Shown here one piece after another: positions 35,625 to 43,915 of a DNA stretch of 64,000 nt. The DNA is taken from the NCBI RefSeq assembly GCF_008087085.1, contig NZ_VIYJ01000003.1, positions 124,001 through 188,000 on the forward strand, given 5' to 3'. The stretch comes from Nocardioides rubriscoriae (GTDB lineage: Bacteria; Actinomycetota; Actinomycetes; Propionibacteriales; Nocardioidaceae). The notes beneath the pieces are model-generated. The model saw nothing but the letters and a program-made list of their open reading frames with translations, was not told where the DNA came from and made no database searches. A program made the translations under genes and the position numbers. Positions within the stretch are counted from its first letter, which is position 1. Every line of letters begins with the position of its first letter.

Positions 35625-36698
35625 TCACCCCACGACGAAGTCGTCCCAGTTCGTGGCGAGGTAGTCGACGAACGCCGGGCCGACGTGCTCGGCGGCGAGG
35701 TGCTCGCGGGTGACCGGCTGGGCCAGGCTCACGAACCCCGCGTCGGCGATCGCCTTGGTGGCGAAGTCGTGGTGGAGGATCGCGCCGGTCCCGACGGTGA
35801 CGAAGTCGGCGCCGTGCTCCAGGCACCACGCCGCGTCGGAGGCCGACAGGATCTTGCCGGCGACGCCGACGGCCACGCCGTGGCGGGGCAGCGGCGTGAA
35901 GTGGGCGAGCAGCAGGTCGTCGTCGGTGCTGCCGTGCACGGCCTTGCGCACGTCCCACAGCGACAGGTCGAGGTGGTCGACCAGGCCGGAGGCGAGCACG
36001 TCGCCGGTCAGTGAGACGGCCTCGCCGAGGTCGATGCCGAAGCGCTCCGGCGAGAGCCGCAGGCCCACCTGGAACTCGGCCCCGGTGCTCTCGCGCACGC
36101 CCCGCAGGACCTCCCACAGGAAGCGCGAGCGGCCGGCGAGGTCGCCGCCGTACTCGTCGGTGCGGTGGTTCTTGCGAGCGTCGAGGAACTGCGCGACGAG
36201 GTAGCCGTGGGCGCCGTGCACCTGGACGCCGTCGAAGCCGGCCCGTTCGGCGCGCACCGCGGCGGCGACGAAGTCGTCGACGGCCCGGCGCACCTCCGCC
36301 GTCGTGAGGGCGCGGGCGCCCTTGGCCTCGTCGTCCCAGGGCGCGACGAGCTGCTCGCCGGAGACCTCGCTGCTGGCGCGGATCCCGCCGTGGTGCAGCT
36401 GCACCGACGAGACGCTGCCGGCCGCGCGGATCTCGTCGGCCAGTCGGCGCAGCCCGGGGAGGTGGGTGTCGTCGGCCACGCCGAGCTGGCCCGGCCAGGC
36501 GTTGCCCGCGCGGGCGACGTACGCCGCGCAGGTGAGGGTCAGGCCGAAGCCGCCCTCGGCGCGGGCGACGAGCCAGCGGCGCTCGTCGTCGGTGAGGGTG
36601 CCGTCGGGGTTGCTCTGCAGGTTGGTCAGCGGGGCGAGGGCGAAGCGGTTGCGCCACGAGGGGCCGTGGGTCAGGACGAGCTGGTCGGCAAGGGTCAC
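35625..36698 (-). CDS. Old Yellow Enzyme-type NADH:flavin oxidoreductase
   Basis: 357 residues from a GTG. The FMN TIM barrel is recognisable from LAPLTNLQSNPDGTLTDDE, LQLHHGG-like VQLHHGGIRAS (His pair for substrate carbonyl), the GFDGVQVHGAHGYLVAQFLD strand with Asn/His relatives, and the DEYGGDLAGRSRFLWEVL signature. Expected to reduce activated alkenes with NAD(P)H. A CAGGAT hexamer lies 6 bp upstream of the GTG. It is divergent from the thioesterase gene, with a 193-bp region containing two stem-loops. Confidence 0.88.
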   Translation of the reverse strand: MTLADQLVLTHGPSWRNRFALAPLTNLQSNPDGTLTDDERRWLVARAEGGFGLTLTCAAYVARAGNAWPGQLGVADDTHLPGLRRLADEIRAAGSVSSVQLHHGGIRASSEVSGEQLVAPWDDEAKGARALTTAEVRRAVDDFVAAAVRAERAGFDGVQVHGAHGYLVAQFLDARKNHRTDEYGGDLAGRSRFLWEVLRGVRESTGAEFQVGLRLSPERFGIDLGEAVSLTGDVLASGLVDHLDLSLWDVRKAVHGSTDDDLLLAHFTPLPRHGVAVGVAGKILSASDAAWCLEHGADFVTVGTGAILHHDFATKAIADAGFVSLAQPVTREHLAAEHVGPAFVDYLATNWDDFVVG

Positions 36699-36727
36699 GG
36701 GGCCATCCTGCGCCGTACGCCGCGGGG

Positions 36728-36770
36728 GCAGGAGAGCGGCCCGCCGCTCCCCGCGGCGGGCCGCTCCTGC
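36728..36770. repeat. GC-rich stem-loop in the OYE/thioesterase divergent region
   Basis: About 18 bp of stem: GCAGG then AGCGGCCCGCCGC on the left, its complement on the right, with a 2-nt bulge and a TCCCC-type loop. A weaker inverted repeat (CGCCGACCA / TGGTCGGCG) follows within 36773-36836. Neither has a U-tract. The role is unclear: between two divergent promoters it is not an obvious terminator. Confidence 0.55.
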
Positions 36771-36891
36771 AGTCGCCGACCAGCCACCTGTGGGGGACGG
36801 CCGTCCGGCACCACGCCCGTGCCCGGTGGTCGGCGGGTGATGCCACGGGTCCAGACCACTTGACCGCTTGTGACACGACTAGCGTGCGCGG

Positions 36892-37755
36892 GTGGACCTC
36901 TCCTCCGTCTCGTTCTTCACCCGCGGCCCCGACACCCCGGACGACGCGCTGCTCCCGACCGACCTCGCCCGCAGCTCGTGGAGCACCGGGCAGGTGCACG
37001 GCGTCGCCGTCAGCGGCGCGCTGGCCCGCGCCGCCGAGCAGGCGCTCGCAGCGCTGGGGCGCGACGACCTCAGGCCGGCGCGGCACTCGGTCGACCTGTT
37101 CCGCCCGGCGGCCATGAAGCCCTTCCACCTGACGACCGAGGTGGTCCGTGAGGGGCCGCGGATCTGCCTGGTCGACGTGACCCTGCGCCAGGACGGCGAG
37201 CGGGTCGCCCGGGCCTCGGTGCTGTTCCTCGCCGTCGCGGCCGCCGCGTCGGGCCGGACCTGGTCGCCCGAGGACCGCACCGCCCACCAGCCCCCGCCGC
37301 TCGACGTCGCCCCGCCGACCGACCAGCCGCGGGTGCCGTTCGTGCACAGCGACGCAGGGTGGTCGCAGCGCTTCGGCGACCACCAGAACGCCTCGCGCAA
37401 GACCTCGTGGAACTCCGCCGTGCCGGTCGTCGCGGGCGAGACCCTCACCCCGTTCCAGGCCGTCGCCGCCACCGCCGACGGCGCCAGCCTGGTCACCAAC
37501 TGGGGCTCCGACGGTGTCCAGCACATCAACACCGACATCACCCTCGCCCTGGCCCGCCTGCCGCACGGCGTCGAGGTCGGCCTGGTCACCCTCGACCGCG
37601 TCGAGCACGACGGCATCGCCGTCGGCACCGCCGCCGTCTTCGACCGCGAGGGCCCGATCGGCGAGGTCGTGATGACCTCGATCGTCAACGCGCGCCGCTC
37701 GATCGACTTCAACCGCATCGAGTACGACGACGACGGCACGCGGCACGAGTCGTAG
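36892..37755 (+). CDS. Acyl-CoA thioesterase-like double hot-dog protein
   Basis: 287 residues from a GTG. Two hot-dog halves: residues about 10-115 (STGQVHGVAVSGALARAAEQ, SVDLFRPAAMKPFHLTTEVV) and 150-275 (FQAVAATADGASLVTNWG, INTDITLALARLPHGVEVGL). This is the arrangement of the TesB-like/thioesterase superfamily common in actinobacteria. It probably hydrolyses or binds an acyl-CoA; no catalytic residue can be named safely. TAGCGT lies 6 bp before the GTG. Confidence 0.75.
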   Translation: MDLSSVSFFTRGPDTPDDALLPTDLARSSWSTGQVHGVAVSGALARAAEQALAALGRDDLRPARHSVDLFRPAAMKPFHLTTEVVREGPRICLVDVTLRQDGERVARASVLFLAVAAAASGRTWSPEDRTAHQPPPLDVAPPTDQPRVPFVHSDAGWSQRFGDHQNASRKTSWNSAVPVVAGETLTPFQAVAATADGASLVTNWGSDGVQHINTDITLALARLPHGVEVGLVTLDRVEHDGIAVGTAAVFDREGPIGEVVMTSIVNARRSIDFNRIEYDDDGTRHES

Positions 37756-37781
37756 GCCACCCCGCCGGCCGGCCCCACGGT

Positions 37782-37901
37782 GGTCGAGGAGGTTGCGCTG
37801 GCAACCGTCACGAGACCCACGGCCCGCAGCCGCAGGTCGGCTCGGCCACGTCGGTTGCGGTGAGTGGTCTCGTGACGCTCCCTAGCGGGAGCTTTTCGAC
37901 C
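37782..37901. repeat. Inverted pair of a 36-bp hairpin element
   Basis: Two 36-bp copies in opposite orientation, 37782-37817 and 37866-37901. Outer segments agree (GGTCGA, then AG, and CGTCACGAGACC at the other end). Inner stems differ but still pair: GGTTGC-GCTG-GCAACC in one, GCTCCC-GCTA-GGGAGC in the other. A related copy is at 61227-61266. The element fills most of the 214-bp gap between the thioesterase and the copper operon. Confidence 0.8.
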
Positions 37902-37943
37902 GACGTGTGGTGGCGTCGTACGGCGACCCCCACTCGGCTCAAC

Positions 37944-37962
37944 TACCCTAGGGGGGTATGGT
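37944..37962 (+). promoter_or_regulatory. CsoR operator and promoter of the copper operon
   Basis: TACCCTAGGGGGGTA (37944-37958) has the TACCC/GGGTA ends and G-tract typical of CsoR boxes. The overlapping TATGGT (37957-37962) lies 7 bp before the csoR ATG, so bound CsoR would cover the -10. Copper loading of CsoR should release it. Confidence 0.8.
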
Positions 37963-37969
37963 AGCTGAC

Positions 37970-38263
37970 ATGGACCACGCCATACCCGGCTACGCAAGCC
38001 GCAAAGACGACTACCTCAAGAGGATGAAGCGCATCGAGGGGCAGGTGAGGGGGATCGAGCGCATGATCGACAACGACACCTACTGCATCGACATCCTGAC
38101 CCAGGTCTCGGCGGTGACCAAGGCGCTGCAGGCCGTCGCGCTGGGGCTCGTCGACGAGCACATGGGCCACTGCGTCCTCGACGCCGCCAAGGCCGGCGGC
38201 CCCGAGGCCGAGGCCAAGCTCAAGGAAGCCTCCGCCGCGATCGCCCGGCTGGTGAAGTCATGA
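37970..38263 (+). CDS. csoR: Copper-sensing repressor CsoR
   Basis: 97 residues from the ATG at 37970, which is better placed than an in-frame start at 37958 inside the operator. All-helical DUF156 fold: YLKRMKRIEGQVRGIERMID, then DNDTYCIDILTQVSAVTKAL with the first Cu(I) Cys, and VDEHMGHCVLDA giving the His-X3-Cys ligands. First gene of a four-gene copper operon with ATGA overlaps. It represses the operon until Cu(I) binds. Confidence 0.94.
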   Translation: MDHAIPGYASRKDDYLKRMKRIEGQVRGIERMIDNDTYCIDILTQVSAVTKALQAVALGLVDEHMGHCVLDAAKAGGPEAEAKLKEASAAIARLVKS

Positions 38264-38463
38264 GCACCCAGAGCTGGACCGTCACCGGCATGACCTGCCA
38301 GCACTGCGTCGCCTCGGTCACCGAGGAGGTCTCGGAGATCGCCGGCGTCACCGAGGTCGTCGTCGACCTCGCGTCGGGGGCGCTCACCGTCACCAGCGAC
38401 CACGCGCTGCCCGACGAGACCGTCCGCGCGGCCGTCGAGGAAGCCGGCTACTCACTGTCATGA
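38260..38463 (+). CDS. copZ: Copper chaperone CopZ (single HMA domain)
   Basis: 67 residues, start overlapping csoR stop by 4 bp. The metal motif is TVTGMTCQHCVASV, with Cys13 and Cys16. Full length for a one-domain Atx1/CopZ chaperone. It would carry Cu(I) to the CopA ATPase encoded two genes downstream and may load CsoR. Confidence 0.92.
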   Translation: MSTQSWTVTGMTCQHCVASVTEEVSEIAGVTEVVVDLASGALTVTSDHALPDETVRAAVEEAGYSLS

Positions 38464-38470
38464 GCACCCC

Positions 38471-39331
38471 ATGAGCATCGTCTTCCGCCTCGGCGTGTTC
38501 GTCGCCGGCCTGGTCGCGGTCTTCGCGGCCGCGGTCGGCGTCGGGCGCGCCACCGGACCGGTCGGGCCGATCGGTCCGGCCGAGCCCGCGCGGCACGTCG
38601 CCCACGCCGCCGCGGCGCACGACCACGCCGCCGGTGACGAGCTGCCGGGCGGCCTGGCCACCAGCCAGGACGGCTACACCCTCGTGCTCGACCAGACGAC
38701 GTACCGCCCCGGCACCCGCGAGCTCGCCTTCCGGGTCGAGGACGACGCGGGCCGGCCCGTTACCGACTACGACGTCAAGCACGACAAGCTGCTCCACCTC
38801 GTCGTCGTACGCCGTGACTTCAGCGGGTTCCAGCACGTGCACCCCACGCTCGACGCGACCGGCACGTGGCGCGTGCCGGTCGACCTCACCCCCGGTGCGT
38901 GGCGGGTCCTGGCCGACTTCGTGCCCGCCGGGGCCGACGGGGTCGTGCTGGGGGCCGACGTCGCCGTGCCCGGGCCCACCGACCCGGCGCCCCGCACGCC
39001 GCCGACGCGCAGCGCGACCGTCGACGACTACACCGTGACCCTCGGCAGTGACCTCGTCGCCGGCGAGCACTCGATGCTGACCCTGACCGTCGCGCAGGAC
39101 GGCCGCCCGGTCATCGACCTCCAGCCCTACCTGGGCGCCTACGGCCACCTGGTCGCGCTGCGCGAGGGCGACCTCGCCTACCTCCACGTCCACCCCGAGG
39201 ACGGACCCGCCGGGCCCGCGCTCGAGTTCGGCGCCGAGGTGCCGAGCGCCGGGCGCTACCACCTCTACCTCGACTTCGAGCATGACGGCGTCGTCCGCAC
39301 CGCCGCGTTCACCACGGAGGCCAGTCGATGA
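38471..39331 (+). CDS. Membrane-anchored protein with duplicated HVHP module in the copper operon
   Basis: 286 residues. One N-terminal membrane segment (about 5-27) and a His/Ala-rich stretch [17 protein letters not shown] at 42-58 that could bind metal. Two related beta-rich modules follow: the first holds [20 protein letters not shown], the second [20 protein letters not shown], each ending in a strand-rich segment. The HVHP motifs are candidate copper ligands. It sits 7 bp after copZ and overlaps copA by 4 bp, so a role in extracytoplasmic copper handling is likely. Similar proteins occur in actinobacterial copper clusters without an assigned function. Confidence 0.75.
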   Translation: MSIVFRLGVFVAGLVAVFAAAVGVGRATGPVGPIGPAEPARHVAHAAAAHDHAAGDELPGGLATSQDGYTLVLDQTTYRPGTRELAFRVEDDAGRPVTDYDVKHDKLLHLVVVRRDFSGFQHVHPTLDATGTWRVPVDLTPGAWRVLADFVPAGADGVVLGADVAVPGPTDPAPRTPPTRSATVDDYTVTLGSDLVAGEHSMLTLTVAQDGRPVIDLQPYLGAYGHLVALREGDLAYLHVHPEDGPAGPALEFGAEVPSAGRYHLYLDFEHDGVVRTAAFTTEASR

Positions 39332-41541
39332 GCACCACCGACCAGGGCGACCTCACCACCACCGAGCTCGCCATCACCGGGATGACCTGCGCCTCGTGCG
39401 CCAACCGCATCGAGCGCAAGCTCAACAAGATCGACGGCGTCCACGCGACCGTCAACTACGCCACCGAGAAGGCCCGCGTCTCCTACGCCGACCCGGTCGG
39501 CCCGGCCGACCTGCTCGCCGCGGTCGAGGCCGCCGGCTACGCCGCCACCCTCCCGCCCGAGCCCAACGCCGAGACGGAGACCGACTCCGAGACGCCCGAG
39601 CGCGACACCCTGCGCGACCGGGTGGTCATCAGCGCCGTGCTCAGCCTGCCGGTCGTCGTCATGGCGATGTGGCCGGCCGCGCAGGTCGACGGCTGGCAGT
39701 GGCTCTCGCTGACGCTGGCCGCCCCGGTGGTCGTGTGGGGCGCGCTGCCGTTCCACCGCGCCGCGTGGGCCAACCTGCGCCACGGGGCCGCGACGATGGA
39801 CACGCTGGTGTCGATCGGGGTGCTGGCAGCGTTCGGGTGGTCGCTCTACGCGCTGCTGTGGGGCACCGCCGGCGAGATCGGGATGACCCACCCCTTCCAG
39901 CTCGTCATCGAGCGCACCGACGGCGCGGGCACGATCTACCTCGAGGCCGCCGCCGGCGTCACCACCCTCGTCCTGCTCGGCCGGTGGGTCGAGGCGCGCT
40001 CCAAGCGCCGGGCCGGCTCCGCGCTGCGCGCGCTGCTCGACCTCGGGGCCAAGGACGTCGCCGTCCTGCGCGACGGGCGCGAGACCCGCATCCCGGCGAC
40101 GGACCTCGCGGTCGGCGACCACTTCGTCGTACGCCCCGGCGAGAAGGTCGCCACCGACGGCGAGGTCGTCGAGGGCAGCTCGGCGCTCGACACCTCGCTG
40201 CTCACCGGCGAGTCGGTCCCGATCGAGGTGCGGGCGGGCGACGCGGTGGTCGGCGCGACCGTCAACGTGGGCGGGCGCCTCGTGGTGCGCGCGACCCGCG
40301 TCGGGGCCGAGACCCAGCTGGCGCAGATGGCCCGCCTGGTCGAGGACGCCCAGAGCGGCAAGGCCGCCGCCCAACGGCTCGCCGACCGCATCTCGGGGGT
40401 CTTCGTGCCGACCGTCCTGGCGATCTCGGCCGCCACGCTGGGGTTCTGGATCGGCACCGGTGCCGGCACCGCGTCCGCCGTGACCGCCGCCGTCGCCGTC
40501 CTGGTCATCGCCTGCCCGTGCGCCCTCGGCCTGGCCACTCCGACCGCGCTGCTGGTCGGCACCGGCCGCGGTGCCCAGCTCGGCATCCTGGTCAAGGGAC
40601 CCGAGGCGCTCGAGCAGGCCCGGCGCATCGACGTGGTCCTGCTCGACAAGACCGGCACCGTCACCACCGGCGAGATGGCCCTGCGCTCGGTGCACGGCCA
40701 CGAGCGCACCCTCGAGCTCGCGGCGGCGCTCGAGCACGCCTCCGAGCACCCCATCGCTCGCGCGATCGCCGCCGGCGTCGACGACCTCCTGCCGGTCGAC
40801 GGCTTCGCCAACCTCGAGGGCCTCGGCGTCGAGGGCCGCGTCGACGGCCTCGACGTCGTCGTGGGCCGCCCGAGCCTGCTCGCCGAGCGCGGGCTGCCGC
40901 TGACCGACGAGCTGGCCCGCACCGTCGACGAGGCGCGGGCCGCCGGCGGCACCGCCGTGGCCGTCGGCTGGGACCGCGCCGCACGCGGCGTGCTCGTCGT
41001 CGCCGACACCGTCAAGCCGACCTCGACCGAGGCGGTCGCCCGGCTGCGCGACCTCGGGCTGACCCCGGTGCTGCTGACCGGCGACCACGAGGACGTCGCT
41101 CGCGCGGTCGCGGCCGAGGTGGGCATCGACCCCGACCACGTGGTCGCGGGCGTCCTGCCGGCCGACAAGGCCGACGTCGTACGCCGCTGGCAGGCCGACG
41201 GGCACGCCGTCGCCATGGTCGGCGACGGGGTCAACGACGCCGCCGCCCTCGCCCAGGCCGACCTGGGGCTCGCGATGGGCACCGGCACCGACGTCGCCAT
41301 GGAGGCCGGTGACCTGGTGCTCGTGCGCGGTGACCTGCGCGTCGCCGCCGACGCGATCCGGCTGGCCCGCCGCACCCTCGGCACCATCCGGGGCAACCTG
41401 TTCTGGGCCTTCGGCTACAACGTCGCGGCGATCCCGCTGGCGGCGGCCGGGCTGCTCAACCCGATGATCGCCGGCGCGACGATGGCGTTCTCGTCGGTGT
41501 TCGTGGTGCTCAACTCGCTGCGCCTGCGCACGTTCCGGTGA
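39328..41541 (+). CDS. copA: Cu(I)-exporting P1B-type ATPase CopA
   Basis: 737 residues. One N-terminal HMA domain with GMTCASC (19-25), eight expected membrane segments, actuator motif LLTGES, transport motif CPC with Cys396 and Cys398, phosphorylation Asp440 in [11 protein letters not shown], the P1B signature [12 protein letters not shown], and hinge [10 protein letters not shown]. This is the P1B-1 Cu(I) type. It exports Cu(I) received from CopZ and closes the csoR operon. Confidence 0.96.
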   Translation: MSTTDQGDLTTTELAITGMTCASCANRIERKLNKIDGVHATVNYATEKARVSYADPVGPADLLAAVEAAGYAATLPPEPNAETETDSETPERDTLRDRVVISAVLSLPVVVMAMWPAAQVDGWQWLSLTLAAPVVVWGALPFHRAAWANLRHGAATMDTLVSIGVLAAFGWSLYALLWGTAGEIGMTHPFQLVIERTDGAGTIYLEAAAGVTTLVLLGRWVEARSKRRAGSALRALLDLGAKDVAVLRDGRETRIPATDLAVGDHFVVRPGEKVATDGEVVEGSSALDTSLLTGESVPIEVRAGDAVVGATVNVGGRLVVRATRVGAETQLAQMARLVEDAQSGKAAAQRLADRISGVFVPTVLAISAATLGFWIGTGAGTASAVTAAVAVLVIACPCALGLATPTALLVGTGRGAQLGILVKGPEALEQARRIDVVLLDKTGTVTTGEMALRSVHGHERTLELAAALEHASEHPIARAIAAGVDDLLPVDGFANLEGLGVEGRVDGLDVVVGRPSLLAERGLPLTDELARTVDEARAAGGTAVAVGWDRAARGVLVVADTVKPTSTEAVARLRDLGLTPVLLTGDHEDVARAVAAEVGIDPDHVVAGVLPADKADVVRRWQADGHAVAMVGDGVNDAAALAQADLGLAMGTGTDVAMEAGDLVLVRGDLRVAADAIRLARRTLGTIRGNLFWAFGYNVAAIPLAAAGLLNPMIAGATMAFSSVFVVLNSLRLRTFR

Positions 41542-41581
41542 GACACGCCGTGGGGCTGGCGCCGTGGGATACCGTGAGTAT

Positions 41582-42931
41582 GTGACGTCGGCCACCGCTG
41601 CACCCGTCCGTGACCTCCCCGCGATCCGTCGCGACGACCGCGGGCTGCCGCTCCTCGGCCGCGCGCTGGACTACGCCAAGGACCCCGTCGCGCTCTTCCA
41701 GCGCCAGTGGGAGCACTACGGTCCGGTGTCGCCGCTGCGCATCGTCGGCGACCGCTGGGTGATGCTGCTGGGCCCCGACGCCTGCCAGGCGGCGCTGACC
41801 AACCGCGACAAGGCCTTCGTCAACGGGCCCGCCTGGACCCACCTGGTCGGGCCGTTCTTCGACCGCGGGCTGATGCTCCTCGACCACGAGGAGCACCACC
41901 TGCACCGCCGCATCATGCAGGAGGCCTTCACCCGCCCCCGCCTCGAGGGGTACGCCGCGGGGATGTACCCGGCGATCGAGCGCGGCCTGGCGACGTGGCC
42001 GGGTCGCGACGACTCGTTCAGGACCTACCCGGCGCTCAAGCAGCTCACCCTCGACGTCGCCGCCGACATCTTCATGGGCGGCGCCGAGGACTCCAGCCCC
42101 GAGGAGATGGAGCGCGTCAACAAGGCCTTCATCGCCTGCGTGCAGGCCGCCTCCGCGCTGGTGCGCAAGGACCTGCCGCTGACCCGCTGGGGGCGGGGCC
42201 ACCGGGGTCGTGAGGTGCTCGAGGAGTGGCTGCGCCACTACCTGCCGTCGCGGCGCGAGCGGGTGACCGACGACCTGTTCTCGCAGCTGTGCCACATCGA
42301 GTCCGACACCGGGGAGCGGTTCTCCGACGACGACGTCGTCAACCACATGGTCTTCCTGATGATGGCCGCCCACGACACCTCGACCATCACGCTGTCGACG
42401 ATGCTGCAGTTCCTCGGCCAGCACCCCGAGTGGCAGCAGCGCTGCCGCGCCGAGTCCGACGCGCTACCTGCGCGCGCCTCCCTCGCCGAGCTCGACACGC
42501 TCACCTCGCTCGACCTGGTCATGAAGGAGTGCCTGCGCCTGCGTGCACCGGTGCCGGTCGTCATCCGCCGCACCGTCAAGGACGTCGTCATCGAGGGGGT
42601 GCGCATCCCGGCCGACACGTTCGTCACGGTCGCGGCGCAGTTCTCCCACCTCATGCCCGAGCTGTGGAGCGACCCGACGGCGTTCGACCCCGAGCGCTTC
42701 TCCGACGAGCGCCGCGAGGACAAGAGCCACCGCTTCGCGTGGGAGCCCTTCGGCGGCGGCGTCCACAAGTGCCTCGGCATGGTCTTCGCCGGCATGGAGG
42801 TCACCGCGGTCATGCACCAGCTGCTGCGCACCTACGAGTGGACCGTGCCGACGTCGTACGTCGCCCCGCTCGACAACCGGTCGCTGCCGTTCCCCAAGGA
42901 CGGGCAGCCGGTCTCACTGACCCGGCGCTGA
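41582..42931 (+). CDS. Cytochrome P450
   Basis: 449 residues. The GTG at 41582 is preferred to one at 41564 because TACCGT lies 6 bp before it. Motifs: I-helix AAHDTSTITLSTML, K-helix ExxR in KECLRLRAP, and the heme loop FGGGVHKCLGM with ligand Cys397. The sequence is closest in style to the CYP51/CYP136-like bacterial group, often sterol or terpenoid hydroxylases. No ferredoxin is adjacent, so electrons come from elsewhere. A strong stem-loop follows 19 bp after the stop. Confidence 0.92.
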   Translation: MTSATAAPVRDLPAIRRDDRGLPLLGRALDYAKDPVALFQRQWEHYGPVSPLRIVGDRWVMLLGPDACQAALTNRDKAFVNGPAWTHLVGPFFDRGLMLLDHEEHHLHRRIMQEAFTRPRLEGYAAGMYPAIERGLATWPGRDDSFRTYPALKQLTLDVAADIFMGGAEDSSPEEMERVNKAFIACVQAASALVRKDLPLTRWGRGHRGREVLEEWLRHYLPSRRERVTDDLFSQLCHIESDTGERFSDDDVVNHMVFLMMAAHDTSTITLSTMLQFLGQHPEWQQRCRAESDALPARASLAELDTLTSLDLVMKECLRLRAPVPVVIRRTVKDVVIEGVRIPADTFVTVAAQFSHLMPELWSDPTAFDPERFSDERREDKSHRFAWEPFGGGVHKCLGMVFAGMEVTAVMHQLLRTYEWTVPTSYVAPLDNRSLPFPKDGQPVSLTRR

Positions 42932-42949
42932 CCCGCGTCCCTGAGACGC

Positions 42950-42985
42950 AGCACAGCCCGCCGACCGGGGTCGACGGGCTGTGCT
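42950..42985. terminator. Bidirectional stem-loop between P450 and Dps genes
   Basis: AGCACAGCCCG (42950-42960) pairs perfectly with CGGGCTGTGCT (42975-42985) around a 14-bp loop. It lies between two convergent genes, 19 bp after the P450 stop and 17 bp after the dps stop, as expected for a shared terminator, though no U-run is present. Confidence 0.75.
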
Positions 42986-43002
42986 GGGGGTGCCGGGGTG
43001 CG

Positions 43003-43584
43003 TCAGGCCGAGGCGGCCTCGGTCGCGTCCTGCTGGGCGGCGGCCGAGGCCGCGCCCTCGCTGGTGGCGCCGGTGGTGCTGAGGTTGCCGCCCTTGTCCT
43101 CGAGGTGGGCGCGCACGAACCAGTGGAACAGCTCGAGCTTGTCGGTCTGCCCGATCAGCATGTCCTGGGTGACCAGGTCGAGGTCGTCGAGCTCCTTGAT
43201 CGCCTCGCGGTAGGAGGTGATCACGCCCTGGTAGACGAGGTCGAGGGCGCCGAGGTGCTCCTGGGTGGTCGCCCGGCCGATGGAGTACTCGGTCCACTTG
43301 CGGCGCTCGACGAGCCCGCCGGGCGTGCCGAGCGGGGAGCCGCCGAGGGTCGCGATGCGCTCGGCGAGGTCGTCGCTGAAGCCGCGGACCTCGTCGACCT
43401 GCGGGTCGATCATCTCGTGCACCGAGATGAAGTGAGGGCCCACGACGTTCCAGTGGACGTGCTTGAGGGTCAGGTGGAGGTCGGTGGTCGCGTCCAGACG
43501 CTCCTGCAGGAGGGCGACGACGCGCTCGGCGTCGGCCTGCTCCATCCCGGGAGTCGTGTAGCGAAGCTTGCCGTTGGTAGCCAT
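43003..43584 (-). CDS. dps: Dps-family DNA-binding ferritin
   Basis: 193 residues from the ATG at 43584, which has TACGTT 6 bp upstream. The ferroxidase site residues are in TLKHVHWNVVGPHFISVHEM and DPQVDEVRGFSDDLAERI. The four-helix bundle is complete. The C-terminal tail is Ala/Ser/Gln/Glu-rich and not basic, so DNA binding would rely on the N-terminus. It stores iron and protects DNA from peroxide in stationary phase. Divergent from the DUF1059 gene. Confidence 0.92.
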   Translation of the reverse strand: MATNGKLRYTTPGMEQADAERVVALLQERLDATTDLHLTLKHVHWNVVGPHFISVHEMIDPQVDEVRGFSDDLAERIATLGGSPLGTPGGLVERRKWTEYSIGRATTQEHLGALDLVYQGVITSYREAIKELDDLDLVTQDMLIGQTDKLELFHWFVRAHLEDKGGNLSTTGATSEGAASAAAQQDATEAASA

Positions 43585-43719
43585 GCCTCGAACGTAGCCA
43601 CGATGGCGACCCGACACGCCACCACTAGGGGTGGGTCAGCCTCGGACCTGTCCTCGGCGCGTGCCCCGAGCGAGCATCTCCTCGTCAGCGACCCCGGCAG
43701 GCCTCGTTAGCCTGTCGCC

Positions 43720-43866
43720 ATGAAGACCCTGTTGCGCTGCCCGTGCGGCGAGGAGGTCCGCGGTGCCGACGAGGACGACCTGGTCGAGAAGGCCCAGTCG
43801 CACCTCGCCGCCGAGCACCCCGGCCGCGAGTACGAGCGCGAGATGATCCTGTTCATGGCGACCTGA
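43720..43866 (+). CDS. DUF1059 small protein
   Basis: 48 residues: MKTLLRCPCGEEVRGADEDD, then LVEKAQSHLAAEHPGREYER, ending EMILFMAT. The CPCG pair, the HLAAEHPG segment and the closing ILFMA are typical of DUF1059, a stand-alone small-protein family that probably binds metal through Cys and His. TAGCCT (43708-43713) lies 6 bp before the ATG, so it has its own leaderless promoter. It is divergent from dps across 135 bp. Confidence 0.85.
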   Translation: MKTLLRCPCGEEVRGADEDDLVEKAQSHLAAEHPGREYEREMILFMAT

Positions 43867-43915
43867 GGTCGCAGCGATCTCGATCCTCGATCCCGGTCCG
43901 TCCTCCAGACCAGGA

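Noticed and set aside
39265..41595. Long minus-strand frame opposite copA
   Set aside because: Shadow of copA; composition typical of antisense frames in high-GC DNA.
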